Below are positions 43,086 through 51,649 of a stretch of DNA of 64,000 nucleotides, in pieces. The number at the start of each line of letters is the position of its first letter. Position 1 is the first letter of the stretch. This stretch comes from Microbulbifer variabilis (GTDB taxonomy: Bacteria > Pseudomonadota > Gammaproteobacteria > Pseudomonadales > Cellvibrionaceae). The DNA lies in contig NZ_CP092418.1 of assembly GCF_023716485.1 (NCBI RefSeq), positions 665,001 through 729,000 on the forward strand. The letters run 5' to 3'. The notes beneath the pieces were generated by a model. That model had not been told where the DNA came from, did no database searches, and saw only the letters and a program-made list of their open reading frames with translations. The translations under genes and the position numbers were made by a program.

Positions 43086-44339
43086 ATGCTAGTACTGGTG
43101 GACTGCAATAGCTGCTATGCCAGCTGCGAGCAGATATTCCGGCCGGACCTGCGTGGACGCCCGGTGGTGGTGCTCTCCAATAACGACGGCTTTGTGGTGG
43201 CACGCTCCAAGGAAGCGAAGCTATTGGGTATCGGCGACCTGGAGCCTTTCTTTAAGGTCCAACACCTGCTGCGCGCGCATCGGGTGGCGATTTTCTCCAG
43301 CAATTATCCCCTGTATGGCGATATCTCCCACCGGGTGATGACTACTCTGCGCGAGTTCGGCCCCAATGTGGAGGTCTACAGCATCGATGAGATGTTTTTG
43401 GACCTGCACGGGCTGCAGGAAGATTGGAGTGATTACGGCCGCAAGATCCGCAACACCCTCTGGCGCAATATCCGTATGCCTGTCGGTGTGGGTATCGCCC
43501 CCAGCAAAACCCTGGCTAAGCTCGCCAACCGCGCGGCCAAGAAAATCCCCAAATGCGATGGCGTCTGTGCGTTGGATACGCCAGAGAAGTGGCAGTGGAT
43601 GCAGCGCCGCACCGCCGTCAATGATGTGTGGGGCATAGGCCGGCGCCTCACCAAGCGCCTGGCGGATTTCGGCATAGAGACCGCCTATGACCTGGCGCAG
43701 GCCAACCCGAAAATCTTGCGTCGCCGTATCAATGTGAATATTGAGCGCACTATTGAAGAGTTGAACGGAATCCCCTGCCTGGGACTGGAGGAAGAGCCCC
43801 CAGCGAAGAAGCAGATCTACTGCACCCGCTCCTTCGGCGAAAAGCTCACCGGCTTACCCCCGATACTGCAGGCCGCCACCCTCTACGCCAGCAGGGCCGC
43901 AGAGAAACTGCGCGCACAGAAGTCGCTGGTAAAGTCGATTCATGTGTTTCTACACACCTCACCCCATGAGCCCAACTACTACAGCTGCAGCGTCGTAGTG
44001 CAGACCCCATACCCGACCGATGACACACGGGTAATTGTGCGGCTGGTGAGAGAGGCCATTGCCGATTTATACCGCCCCGGCTGCCGCTTTATGAAAGCAG
44101 GCGTCGGGCTAATCGAGATTATCCCCCGCGCGCTGGGGCAGAGAGATTTATTCACTCCAGGGCAATCGCTCAGGGCAGGGCAGACCATGCAGGCGATGGA
44201 CCGGATCAATAAAAAGTTTGGTCGCGGGACGCTGTTTCTAGGGGCTGAAGGCATCCAGAAGAAATGGAAGATGCGGCAGGCGTTTACATCGCCTGCCTAT
44301 ACCACTCGGTGGGGGGATTTACCTAGGGTGGTGACTTGA
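43086..44339 (+). CDS. umuC: UmuC-like Y-family translesion polymerase
   Basis: This 417-residue protein has Y-family motifs: LVDCNSCYASCEQ (metal Asp), VVLSNNDGFVVARS and VYSIDEMFLDL (catalytic Asp-Glu). The helix-hairpin-helix and little-finger regions follow (VNDVWGIGRRLTKRLADFGI). It starts one base after the umuD stop. With umuD it gives the prophage its own SOS-inducible mutagenic polymerase. Confidence 0.94.
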   Translation: MLVLVDCNSCYASCEQIFRPDLRGRPVVVLSNNDGFVVARSKEAKLLGIGDLEPFFKVQHLLRAHRVAIFSSNYPLYGDISHRVMTTLREFGPNVEVYSIDEMFLDLHGLQEDWSDYGRKIRNTLWRNIRMPVGVGIAPSKTLAKLANRAAKKIPKCDGVCALDTPEKWQWMQRRTAVNDVWGIGRRLTKRLADFGIETAYDLAQANPKILRRRINVNIERTIEELNGIPCLGLEEEPPAKKQIYCTRSFGEKLTGLPPILQAATLYASRAAEKLRAQKSLVKSIHVFLHTSPHEPNYYSCSVVVQTPYPTDDTRVIVRLVREAIADLYRPGCRFMKAGVGLIEIIPRALGQRDLFTPGQSLRAGQTMQAMDRINKKFGRGTLFLGAEGIQKKWKMRQAFTSPAYTTRWGDLPRVVT

Positions 44340-44377
44340 AATTGGTAACAATAGTCGAGCCAACTTTACAGCCAATT

Positions 44378-44887
44378 TTATACCGTGCTGCTAGGTTGTT
44401 TTTTATTGTTATGGTTTTCTTTGCGAATTTTCCCTTGATCAAAATGAAAAGCCCACGTATATGCAAAATCCCATTCGGATGAATCTAGGATTACTTTTAT
44501 TGTTGACATGTACCAAAAATTGACTAAACACATAAGTGAAGTGAAAGTAATCGAGACTACCACGTAGTAAAACATCTGAAGGTGTAAAAATATCTGTAAA
44601 AAAATAATACCAGTCAGTAAGGTAATGGCTAATTCTGCATAGACTATGAGAACCTTATGGCGGAGTATGTCTAGTAGATGTTGGATGGAATTGCCGGCAT
44701 AACTTCTTTCTGTGGGGGTTTCAGCATTCTTAAGCATCGAAACAAGCCCATCTCTGGTGTGAATGGCATTTTTTTTGAGACGCGCTCGGTATGCACTGTA
44801 TTTTTTATATGCATTCCACGCTCCCCCAAATATCACTAGAATTAGCGCAATGATTGATGCAATAGAGCCGATATATTCAAGTTCCAT
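44378..44887 (-). CDS. AT-rich membrane protein near the integrase, unknown function
   Basis: 169 residues with one N-terminal membrane segment (about 8-24) and two more (about 80-98 and 105-127), and a soluble basic middle (KYSAYRARLKKNAIHTRDG). It has an AAGGAG ribosome site and a composition unlike umuC beside it. It may be cargo, for example for superinfection exclusion; this is a guess from position. The stretch 44888-45101 is AT-rich with no gene. Confidence 0.7.
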   Translation of the reverse strand: MELEYIGSIASIIALILVIFGGAWNAYKKYSAYRARLKKNAIHTRDGLVSMLKNAETPTERSYAGNSIQHLLDILRHKVLIVYAELAITLLTGIIFLQIFLHLQMFYYVVVSITFTSLMCLVNFWYMSTIKVILDSSEWDFAYTWAFHFDQGKIRKENHNNKKQPSSTV

Positions 44888-45101
44888 TTATTTTTCTCCT
44901 TCAATTTTTTTAAAAGTTGTGTTGTGTCTATAAAAAGCAATTTAAACTTTTTAAGAATAACCAACTAGTTATTTTTCCGTGTTTAATAAGCTGGCTGGGC
45001 TGCTTAGTAAGAGTTTATGCCTCTACAATTTTCCACATTTCTGTAAATGTGATGTAGCTTAAGCTTCCTGATTTGTGGCAACTTGCTTAAAGCAATTACT
45101 A

Positions 45102-46319
45102 TTATTCGAGCGAAGAGCTATTGATATCTATTAGTTTTTCCCACCACCTTGTATAAGCTTCCGTCTGCTCTTTCAAGTAGTCATAGTGGTCATAGACTTG
45201 CCACTGGCCTGGTAATTTATGCCCCAGCATAATTTCAGCAATATGGGGCTCTGTCAGTTCGGAAAAGTTTGTCCTTGCGGTTTTTCTCAGGTCATGGACC
45301 GACCAGTGTTTCATCTCATAGTCTCTGTGCCGGCGCAGCCACTGCATCAGGTTGTAGGGCAGTGCCAGCGGTGCGCCCTGGCCCATAGGCTTATCGCTGC
45401 CGCTATTGTTGAACAGGTGTTTGCTTTCACCGCTCAGCAGAAAAGCTTCTTTTAGTAGGGGCTCAATCTCGGGGGTGATGGGGCGCAGCAGGGGTTTCTT
45501 GGTTGACTTGCCCATCTTGTGGTTGGCGGGTGGCACTGTCCAAATGCGCTTCTCGAAATCGAAGTGCTCTTTCTCGCTTACGCGCAACTCACCATTGCGG
45601 CAGCCATAGAACAGACAGAGCTTGAGGAAGATCTTATTCTTTGGCGCCATGCGTGAGTGCTCCAGGGCCTGCCACATCATGCCGATTTCGTCCGGGCTCA
45701 GGGAGCGGGTGCCGGTGCCTTTCTTGATGCGCAGATCTTCCGTTGCGTTGATATTGGCAATCGGGTTGCTAGTGATGAGCCTGCGTCGCACGCCCCACTT
45801 CAGCATTTGCTTGGCATTGGTCAGGATGCGGTCGGCAATACCGGGAGTGGCCTGTGCCCGTTTCTCCAGTAGGGCCAGCCACTCATGCAAAGTGACTTCT
45901 TCGGCGGGGAGGTGGCCAACGGCCGGGAACACATACAACTGAAAAGAACGCAGGATTTCATGGTGGCCCTTTTTGTTCTCCTTGCAGTAGGAGTGATACC
46001 ACTGCAGGAAAAGCTCCTCCAAAGAATCCGCGTTTAGGATCGCCTGCTTTTCAAGTTGCTTAACTACCCTGGGGTCATAGCCCTGTTCCAGCTTTCCTTT
46101 TAGGCGCTGGCCTTCACTTCGGGCGCTCTTCAGTGTCATTAAAGGGTAGGAGCCGAGATCCACACGGGCCGCCTTGCCGTCGTAGCGGTAGCGGAGCTGG
46201 AAAGTGATTTTCCCCTGGGGCGTAACGCGCACACTGAGACCATCCCGGTCGGCCTTTTCAAAACGCTTCTCTATCTTCTTTCCTGAATTAGCCTTCAGCC
46301 AGGCATCCGACAACGCCAT
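45102..46319 (-). CDS. int: Tyrosine integrase of the P4/DUF4102 type
   Basis: About 405 residues. The start at 46319 (MALSDAWLKANSGKK) is chosen for GGAGG 5 bp upstream; the frame extends to 46388 but through the GTGTAC repeats. The N-terminal DUF4102-like arm-binding domain (RVDLGSYPLMTLKSARSEGQRLKGKLEQGYDP) is followed by the catalytic domain with Arg in LFYGCRNGELR, HDLRKTAR (HxxR), and GHKLPGQWQVYDHYDY with the late His and nucleophile Tyr. It catalyses phage insertion into prfC, an uncommon target for this group, which usually uses tRNA genes. Confidence 0.92.
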   Translation of the reverse strand: MALSDAWLKANSGKKIEKRFEKADRDGLSVRVTPQGKITFQLRYRYDGKAARVDLGSYPLMTLKSARSEGQRLKGKLEQGYDPRVVKQLEKQAILNADSLEELFLQWYHSYCKENKKGHHEILRSFQLYVFPAVGHLPAEEVTLHEWLALLEKRAQATPGIADRILTNAKQMLKWGVRRRLITSNPIANINATEDLRIKKGTGTRSLSPDEIGMMWQALEHSRMAPKNKIFLKLCLFYGCRNGELRVSEKEHFDFEKRIWTVPPANHKMGKSTKKPLLRPITPEIEPLLKEAFLLSGESKHLFNNSGSDKPMGQGAPLALPYNLMQWLRRHRDYEMKHWSVHDLRKTARTNFSELTEPHIAEIMLGHKLPGQWQVYDHYDYLKEQTEAYTRWWEKLIDINSSSLE

Positions 46320-46330
46320 AACAACCTCCA

Positions 46331-46390
46331 TGTGTACATATTTTTTAAGGCTAACAAAAAGGTGATTTGTGTACACGCCTATGTACACAT
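46331..46390. promoter_or_regulatory. GTGTAC repeats upstream of the integrase
   Basis: tgtgtacat (46331-46339) lies next to the int ribosome site. The 23-bp near-palindrome at 46368-46390 matches the left-end element at 7088-7110. They may be integrase arm sites, an int operator, or both. The stretch 46391-46493 holds no gene. Confidence 0.55.
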
Positions 46391-46493
46391 TTTTTGCGGC
46401 TGGGGTTGGTTTTGAGTGACTTAGGCTGTCGCGGGTCTAATGCTTGAAAAGTAGTGTTTTGTACGGGTTTTACTGGTTTTCTGTCGTAGGTTG

Positions 46494-46586
46494 TCAGGCT
46501 GTGACGGCGGGGGATTTATAGGGGTGGGAAATGATAGCGAAGGTGCGGCGGCCGGCGTAGCCCGCCAGGGAAGAACTCTGGCCCAT
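46494..46586 (-). pseudogene. prfC: Displaced native 5' end of prfC
   Basis: From ATG 46586 the minus strand reads [22 protein letters not shown], the expected RF3 N-terminus, then leaves homology at the attR core and stops at 46494. It proves that insertion split prfC here. The intergenic stretch 46587-46869 holds the old prfC promoter (TATAATGC at about 46631-46638, minus strand) and the upstream region of the aminopeptidase gene. Confidence 0.88.
46522..46541. repeat. attR core of the prophage
   Basis: gggtgggaaatgat (46522-46535), one mismatch, gcgaa: the direct repeat of the attL core at 7009-7028. Confidence 0.88.
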
Positions 46587-46869
46587 ATTTTAAGATTCGA
46601 TCACTCGATATTCGGAATAAAAACAGGTCTGCATTATACACGCCGGCGCTGATACAAGGGTGGGGTATACTGCGAAATTGGTCTCTGAAATTGGGGCATA
46701 AAAACCATTTCGGCAGTGTCAATAGGCGGAGCTGCCAGCACTGCTGGCACTCCAGAACATCTTTTTGAATAAATTCGACTTTTCAGTCGAGTCAAGGTCA
46801 TCACAAAGAACAGTGACTAAGCATGGGGCTGCAGAAGTGGCTCGGGTGCTGGAAAACCATGGGGGAAGT

Positions 46870-48633
46870 ATGAGTCAGGAAAGATTACAGCGAGTGCGGG
46901 AGGAGTTGCGGCGACAGGGCGTGGAGGCTTTCCTGGTTCCCCGCGCCGATGAGTATCAGAATGAATATGTGCCCGCAGCAGATGAGCGTTTGGCCTGGAT
47001 TACTGGCTTTACTGGATCTGCGGGCATGGCGGTGATTGGCCTGGATAAAGCTGCTCTTTTTGTAGATGGTCGCTATACCCTGCAAGGCCAGCAGCAATTG
47101 GGAGACCTGCCCATAGCCCTGGAGGATCTAAATAGCGAGGTTATTGCCCGTTGGGTGGGTGATCAGCTGCGCTCGGGTCAGTCTCTGGGCTTTGATCCTC
47201 GCCTGCATACGGACCCGGGGTTAGCGCTGTTGAAAGAGTATTTGGGTGAACGAGATATTGCCCTAAAGCCCTTGGAACAGAATCCCATTGATACGATTTG
47301 GCTCGACCGGCCAGCATCTCCCTGTGGCCAAGCCTGCCCCCACCCCTATGTGTTTACTGGTGAGCACTCCAGTGAAAAGCGCCAGCGCATCGCCACTCTT
47401 CTCGCCGAAAAGCGTGTAGATGCTCTGTGGCTGGCAAATCCCGAGAGCTGTGCCTGGCTGTTCAATATTCGTGGAGACGACATTCCCCATTTACCTGTAG
47501 CACTATCCAGTGGAGTGCTCTTCAGAGATGGCAGCGCAATTTTGTATCTGGCCGAACCGGCAGTTGGTGAGGGGCTTTTGGAGCACCTTAATCGGGAAGT
47601 GATGGTGGTAACCGAGAAGGGCCAGTTGTTTGAAGGTCTGCGCCGCCGCCACGTGAACAGGATTTGGGTAGACCCCACAATTAGTAACTGTTGGACTCTG
47701 CAGCAGCTACGCGCTCTGGATTTGCAATTGCTATTGGAGCGTGACCCTGTGACCCAGGCCAAGGCGTGTAAAAATTCCGTAGAGCTGGCGGGCTCCAGGG
47801 CAGCGCATGAGCGCGATGGTGCAGCGCTGTGTGAATTCCTAGCCGAACTGCCCACTGCAGTGGCAGAAGGTTTGGATGAGCTGGCTGCGGTGAAGCTGCT
47901 TTACAGCAAGCGTCAGCAGCGCGAAGGCTTTCGCGGCAATAGCTTTGAAACTATTTCGGGCTATGGTCCCAATGGTGCCATAGTGCACTACCGGGTGAGC
48001 GAGGAGTCGAGCTTGCCGATGGCTCCTGAGGGAATTTTCCTGTGCGACTCGGGCGCTCAATATCCCGATGGCACCACGGATGTGACTCGTACAGTGGCCC
48101 TGGGAGAAATTCCTGCACTTGCACGAGAGCACTTTACCCGTGTGCTCAAAGGACATATTGCCATCGCGACCCTACGCTTTCCGCAGGGCACCTGTGGAGA
48201 GCAGATCGATGCGATTGCACGTAGATCTCTTTGGGATGCCGGCTTGGATTACGCCCACGGAACAGGTCATGGTGTTGGTAGTTTCCTAAGTGTGCACGAA
48301 GGGCCACAGCGTATCGGCAAAGCGGTTACCAATACCCCGTTACAGCCCGGTATGATTCTCTCCAATGAACCGGGTTTTTATCTCACCGGTCAATACGGTA
48401 TTCGTATTGAAAATCTGGTGTTTGTAAAAGAGAGTGTGGATTACCAAGGCTTTTTGCAGTTTGAGGAATTAACGCTGGCGCCGATCGATCGGAGTCTGAT
48501 TGATACTACACTTCTCACCGCGCAAGAGCTGCAATGGTTGAACTGTTACCACCAGCGTGTGCGGAAGATCATCACGCCTCTGGTGAATGAAAAAACGGCT
48601 TCCTGGTTACAGAAAGCCACCGAGGCTTTGTAA
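46870..48633 (+). CDS. Xaa-Pro aminopeptidase (M24B family)
   Basis: About 587 residues from ATG 46870 (MSQERLQRVREELRRQ), preferred over a TTG at 46765 because the homologous N-terminus starts here and GGGGGAAG precedes it. The creatinase N-domain (VPRADEYQNEYVPAADERLAWITGFTGSAG) and the M24 metal ligands are present: D in LCDSGAQYPDGTTDVTR, H in GTGHGVGSFLSVHEGP, E in NEPGFY and E in IRIENLV. It removes N-terminal residues before proline, in the cytoplasm. It is divergent from the original prfC promoter. Confidence 0.9.
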   Translation: MSQERLQRVREELRRQGVEAFLVPRADEYQNEYVPAADERLAWITGFTGSAGMAVIGLDKAALFVDGRYTLQGQQQLGDLPIALEDLNSEVIARWVGDQLRSGQSLGFDPRLHTDPGLALLKEYLGERDIALKPLEQNPIDTIWLDRPASPCGQACPHPYVFTGEHSSEKRQRIATLLAEKRVDALWLANPESCAWLFNIRGDDIPHLPVALSSGVLFRDGSAILYLAEPAVGEGLLEHLNREVMVVTEKGQLFEGLRRRHVNRIWVDPTISNCWTLQQLRALDLQLLLERDPVTQAKACKNSVELAGSRAAHERDGAALCEFLAELPTAVAEGLDELAAVKLLYSKRQQREGFRGNSFETISGYGPNGAIVHYRVSEESSLPMAPEGIFLCDSGAQYPDGTTDVTRTVALGEIPALAREHFTRVLKGHIAIATLRFPQGTCGEQIDAIARRSLWDAGLDYAHGTGHGVGSFLSVHEGPQRIGKAVTNTPLQPGMILSNEPGFYLTGQYGIRIENLVFVKESVDYQGFLQFEELTLAPIDRSLIDTTLLTAQELQWLNCYHQRVRKIITPLVNEKTASWLQKATEAL

Positions 48634-48716
48634 TTTGATCGCTGGGAGCCCAGCTCCCAGCATCTCTTTTGCGGCTCTATCAAAATACAGAATACTACGC
48701 GTTTACACCGTAATAA

Positions 48717-49388
48717 TTACTGCACCTCAAATTTGTATCCCGCACCGTAAACTGAATGGATTAATTCTTTATCCGGCAGCAAGGCCGCAATTTTCTTGCG
48801 CACTTTTTTTATGTGGCTATCGATAGTTCGATCGCTGATTACCCGGTAGTCGGAATAAATACGATCCATGATTTGTTCTCGGGAAAAAATACGGCCCGGC
48901 TCACTGTAGAGAAGCTCGAAGAGATGGAACTCCAGGGCCGTTAAGCCCACGTCTTGGCCCCCGATCAACAGTTGACCGGTGTTGCGCTGCAGCTGGATTT
49001 CCCCGAGTTTTTGTTGCTCGGAGCTGTGTGTACGACGCAGAACGGCTTTGACCCGCGCCACGATTTCCCTGGGGCTATAGGGTTTACACACATAGTCGTC
49101 CGCTCCAATTTCCAAGCCTCGCAAGCGGTCAGCCTCTTCAATTCTGGCGGTCAGCATAATAATCGGTACGCTGCTGTAGCGGCGGATTGCCGTGCAGATC
49201 TCCAATCCGCCTTTCCCCGGTAACATCAGATCGAGCAAAATCAGGTCCGGGGGATGGGCCTCAACATGGGGGATGACCTCATTGCCATTAGTGAGTATAT
49301 CGGCCTGGTAGCCAGCTGCTTCAAGGTAATCCAGCAGCAAGTTGGCCAGTTCTATTTCATCTTCGACAATTAAAATCCTTGCGCCCAT
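48717..49388 (-). CDS. OmpR/PhoB-type response regulator, BaeR-like
   Basis: About 223 residues from ATG 49388. The receiver domain (ILIVEDEIELANLL; phospho-Asp in LILLDLMLPGKGG; LTAR; CKPYSPREIVARV) is followed by the winged-helix effector (LTALEFHLFELLYSEPGRIFSREQIMDRIYSD...). It follows its kinase with a 5-bp gap. Similarity to BaeR is by pattern. Confidence 0.9.
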   Translation of the reverse strand: MGARILIVEDEIELANLLLDYLEAAGYQADILTNGNEVIPHVEAHPPDLILLDLMLPGKGGLEICTAIRRYSSVPIIMLTARIEEADRLRGLEIGADDYVCKPYSPREIVARVKAVLRRTHSSEQQKLGEIQLQRNTGQLLIGGQDVGLTALEFHLFELLYSEPGRIFSREQIMDRIYSDYRVISDRTIDSHIKKVRKKIAALLPDKELIHSVYGAGYKFEVQ

Positions 49389-49393
49389 TATTC

Positions 49394-50836
49394 CTACCAT
49401 TTGATCCTCTCGCTGAGAGGGAGATAAATACTAATTTCCAGGCCGCCCAGGCGAGACGGGCCAGCGGAAATACTGCCCTCGTGGGCTTGGACAATATTCT
49501 GGCAAATCGACAGCCCCAGGCCCGCCCCCCCGGTTTCTCGGCTGCGCGAGACTTCGGTGCGATAGAGACGATCGAAAAGGTGAGGCATATCTGCACTGGT
49601 GACTCCCGGAGAGGAATCAGCAAAGGTGATAATAGCCGTTTGCGCTTCCGCGCGGGCATGTATTTTAAGTTGGCCACCGCTATCGGTATAACGCAAGCTA
49701 TTGGTGAGGAGGTTGCCAAACAATTGTTGTAGACGTGCCTCATCAGCGTAAATGAGTTTGTTTTCGGCCAACTCACACTGCAATTGCAAATCGATATTTT
49801 TCTCGGCAAAGGCACTGTGAAAATCCTCAACTACCTTGATCAGCAATGGGCCCAATGAGAGGTCGGATTTGCAATAGTTCAAGGCCCCTGCATCGGATAG
49901 CGAAAGCTCATAGAGGTCGTTTATCAAGCGGCTGAGCTGGCGAATTTTATCGTGCAAAATATTGAGATTTTCCGGTGTGGCTGTGCGTACACCATCCTGC
50001 AGGGCTTCAATTTGCCCTTTGAGTACTGCCAGTGGAGTGCGCAGCTCATGGGAGATATCGGCCATCCAGCGATTGCGTGCGTGCTCGTTGGCCTCCAGGG
50101 TTGCCGCCAAGCGGTTGAAGTCTGCACTCAGCTGGCCAAGTTCGTCGCGCCGCTCGATATCAATTCGGGTTTTATAATCTCCCGAAGTGAGGCGGTGGGT
50201 GGCTTCGGCCAGGCGTTGGATAGGGCGTACCAGCTGCCAGGCCAGGGGCAGGGCAATGGCTAGGGCAACGAGAAAAGTGGCGATGGAAATCAGCGCAAAA
50301 GTGCGGGATAACTCCCGGATAAAACCCTGTTCATAATTATTGGAGAGCTCGGGCGGTGGATTGATAGTGAGGTAGCCAACAGTTTTATCTGCTACTTTAA
50401 TTGGCTGATAGAGCAATTCTTTTTCCGGTGCTGGTCGACCAATCACGAGTCGCTTTTCACTGTCAAAAAGGCTTAGGCGCGGCCCCAAGCGGTTACCCAT
50501 AGGCGGGCGATGGCCTGGCCCGAACATGCCTCGCGGTGGCCTGCCATCAGGTGGTGGGGGTGGCGGTAAGCGGTCGAAGCGACGAAAGATTGTTTGTCTG
50601 TGCAGGTCAATCCACTCGGAGCCATTCGCTTCTAGTGATTTCCAGCTGCCCTTACGACGGTAAAAGCGTTCCAGTGCCTGGACCAGTCCTTCCACATCGC
50701 GCAACTCTTGTGCACGCATATAAGCCTGAAAACCGTGGCTGAAACTCCACTGGAAAAAAACAAACATACCACCGACAGTAATCGCCGTGGTGAGTAAAAA
50801 AGCCAGGCTGAGTTTGTTGCGAATATTTAACGACAT
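49394..50836 (-). CDS. Sensor histidine kinase, BaeS-like
   Basis: About 480 residues from ATG 50836. Two membrane segments (about 11-30 and 175-197) enclose a periplasmic sensor with an unusual Pro/Gly/Arg-rich loop (RLPPPPPPDGRPPRGMFGPGHRPP). HAMP, the H-box ISHELRTPLAVLKGQ, N-box (FGNLLTNSLRYT) and G-boxes (GGAGLGLSICQNIV) follow. The proline-rich loop could bind metal or ligand. BaeS-type systems respond to envelope stress; the signal here is unknown. Confidence 0.88.
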   Translation of the reverse strand: MSLNIRNKLSLAFLLTTAITVGGMFVFFQWSFSHGFQAYMRAQELRDVEGLVQALERFYRRKGSWKSLEANGSEWIDLHRQTIFRRFDRLPPPPPPDGRPPRGMFGPGHRPPMGNRLGPRLSLFDSEKRLVIGRPAPEKELLYQPIKVADKTVGYLTINPPPELSNNYEQGFIRELSRTFALISIATFLVALAIALPLAWQLVRPIQRLAEATHRLTSGDYKTRIDIERRDELGQLSADFNRLAATLEANEHARNRWMADISHELRTPLAVLKGQIEALQDGVRTATPENLNILHDKIRQLSRLINDLYELSLSDAGALNYCKSDLSLGPLLIKVVEDFHSAFAEKNIDLQLQCELAENKLIYADEARLQQLFGNLLTNSLRYTDSGGQLKIHARAEAQTAIITFADSSPGVTSADMPHLFDRLYRTEVSRSRETGGAGLGLSICQNIVQAHEGSISAGPSRLGGLEISIYLPLSERIKW

Positions 50837-51059
50837 CTTTTTTGCAGTCCTTCCTACGGACAGTGGGTATAGCGGACTCTCCCGTTCCACCATTTTGGGC
50901 TTTGCCCGTTCGGATGATTCTCCAAGCGTACACTTACAGCAAAAGGGGAGGCAATCTCAGTGACCAATTACTTACTGTTTATGACCAAGAATACAAAGCA
51001 ATTCAGGTACTTTGCGAAAAATCGTGCTGAATAAATACAGCGGGAAAACCTCCAGCGGC

Positions 51060-51620
51060 TTACTGACTAATGTGCGCTAAATCTTGTGGCTTCTTACTCT
51101 CTTCCCTCCTTTCACCCTGAGATAAAGGCGATGTGGAAAAATGGTGCAGGACAAAGTTATCGCTGTCGCGCTGAATAAACAGTGTTGCCAAAACCCGCTT
51201 GCCTCCGCGACTCCAGGTACTATGGTCGTGCGCATTGAGAGTCACTGTGATTTGGTTGAAGCCAGGTTTCAGCAGTTTTTCTGACAGATGCACGTCGGCG
51301 GCGTAGAGGCGCTGTATTTTTTCCCCATTGATGTAGAGGTGTGCGTGCCCTTCGAGGAAACGCTGTGGCTTATTGCTGGCGTAGCGGGGGGATTCCAGTT
51401 CGAAGCGGTCGTAGCCGATATGTAAATTGAAACCGGACAGGCTATCTCTTTTGATGTCCAGTTCAATTCTCGGTACGGCTATATGCACGGGTATCTCTAT
51501 GACCGGATGTTGATCGCCGTTGTGGCCGGCGTGGGGGTTGGCTTGGGCGGTCAGTGCGGGGCTGCCCGATACCATCAGACCGAAGAGGGAGCCAATAAGA
51601 AAATACCCGATTATTTTCAT
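51060..51620 (-). CDS. Secreted protein of unknown function
   Basis: About 186 residues from ATG 51620. A signal peptide (KIIGYFLIGSLFGLMVSGSPALTAQA) is followed by a His-rich start (NPHAGHNGDQHP) and a beta-sandwich-like domain (LHIGYDRFELESPRYASNKPQRFLEGHAHLYINGEKIQRLYA). The His-rich region hints at metal binding. It lies next to the YHYH lipoprotein genes on the same strand. Confidence 0.75.
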   Translation of the reverse strand: MKIIGYFLIGSLFGLMVSGSPALTAQANPHAGHNGDQHPVIEIPVHIAVPRIELDIKRDSLSGFNLHIGYDRFELESPRYASNKPQRFLEGHAHLYINGEKIQRLYAADVHLSEKLLKPGFNQITVTLNAHDHSTWSRGGKRVLATLFIQRDSDNFVLHHFSTSPLSQGERREESKKPQDLAHISQ

Positions 51621-51649
51621 AGAAAGTTCGCCTTTAATGATGCTCGATG

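Larger units (their letters stand above)
7009..46535. mobile_element. Lambda-type (siphovirus-like) prophage integrated in prfC
   Basis: The element spans from the attL core in prfC to the attR core beside the integrase, about 39.5 kb. It has a full set of modules: integrase, CI/Cro switch, O/P-like replication, Q-like regulator with late promoter, lysis, terminase, portal, capsid, tail tube, frameshifted chaperone, tape measure and tail tip. No structural gene looks broken. Terminase, gpW, portal and tail chaperone resemble lambda types. Several insertions of AT-richer cargo interrupt the phage backbone, including two integron cassette arrays. Confidence 0.93.

Noticed and set aside
46516..46722. 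A minus-strand frame of 68 codons over attR
   Set aside because: It is out of frame with the RF3 codons; the true remnant is the short frame 46494-46586.
46765..46869. N-terminal extension of the Xaa-Pro aminopeptidase from a TTG
   Set aside because: The extra 35 residues are not part of the family and lack a ribosome site; ATG 46870 is better supported.
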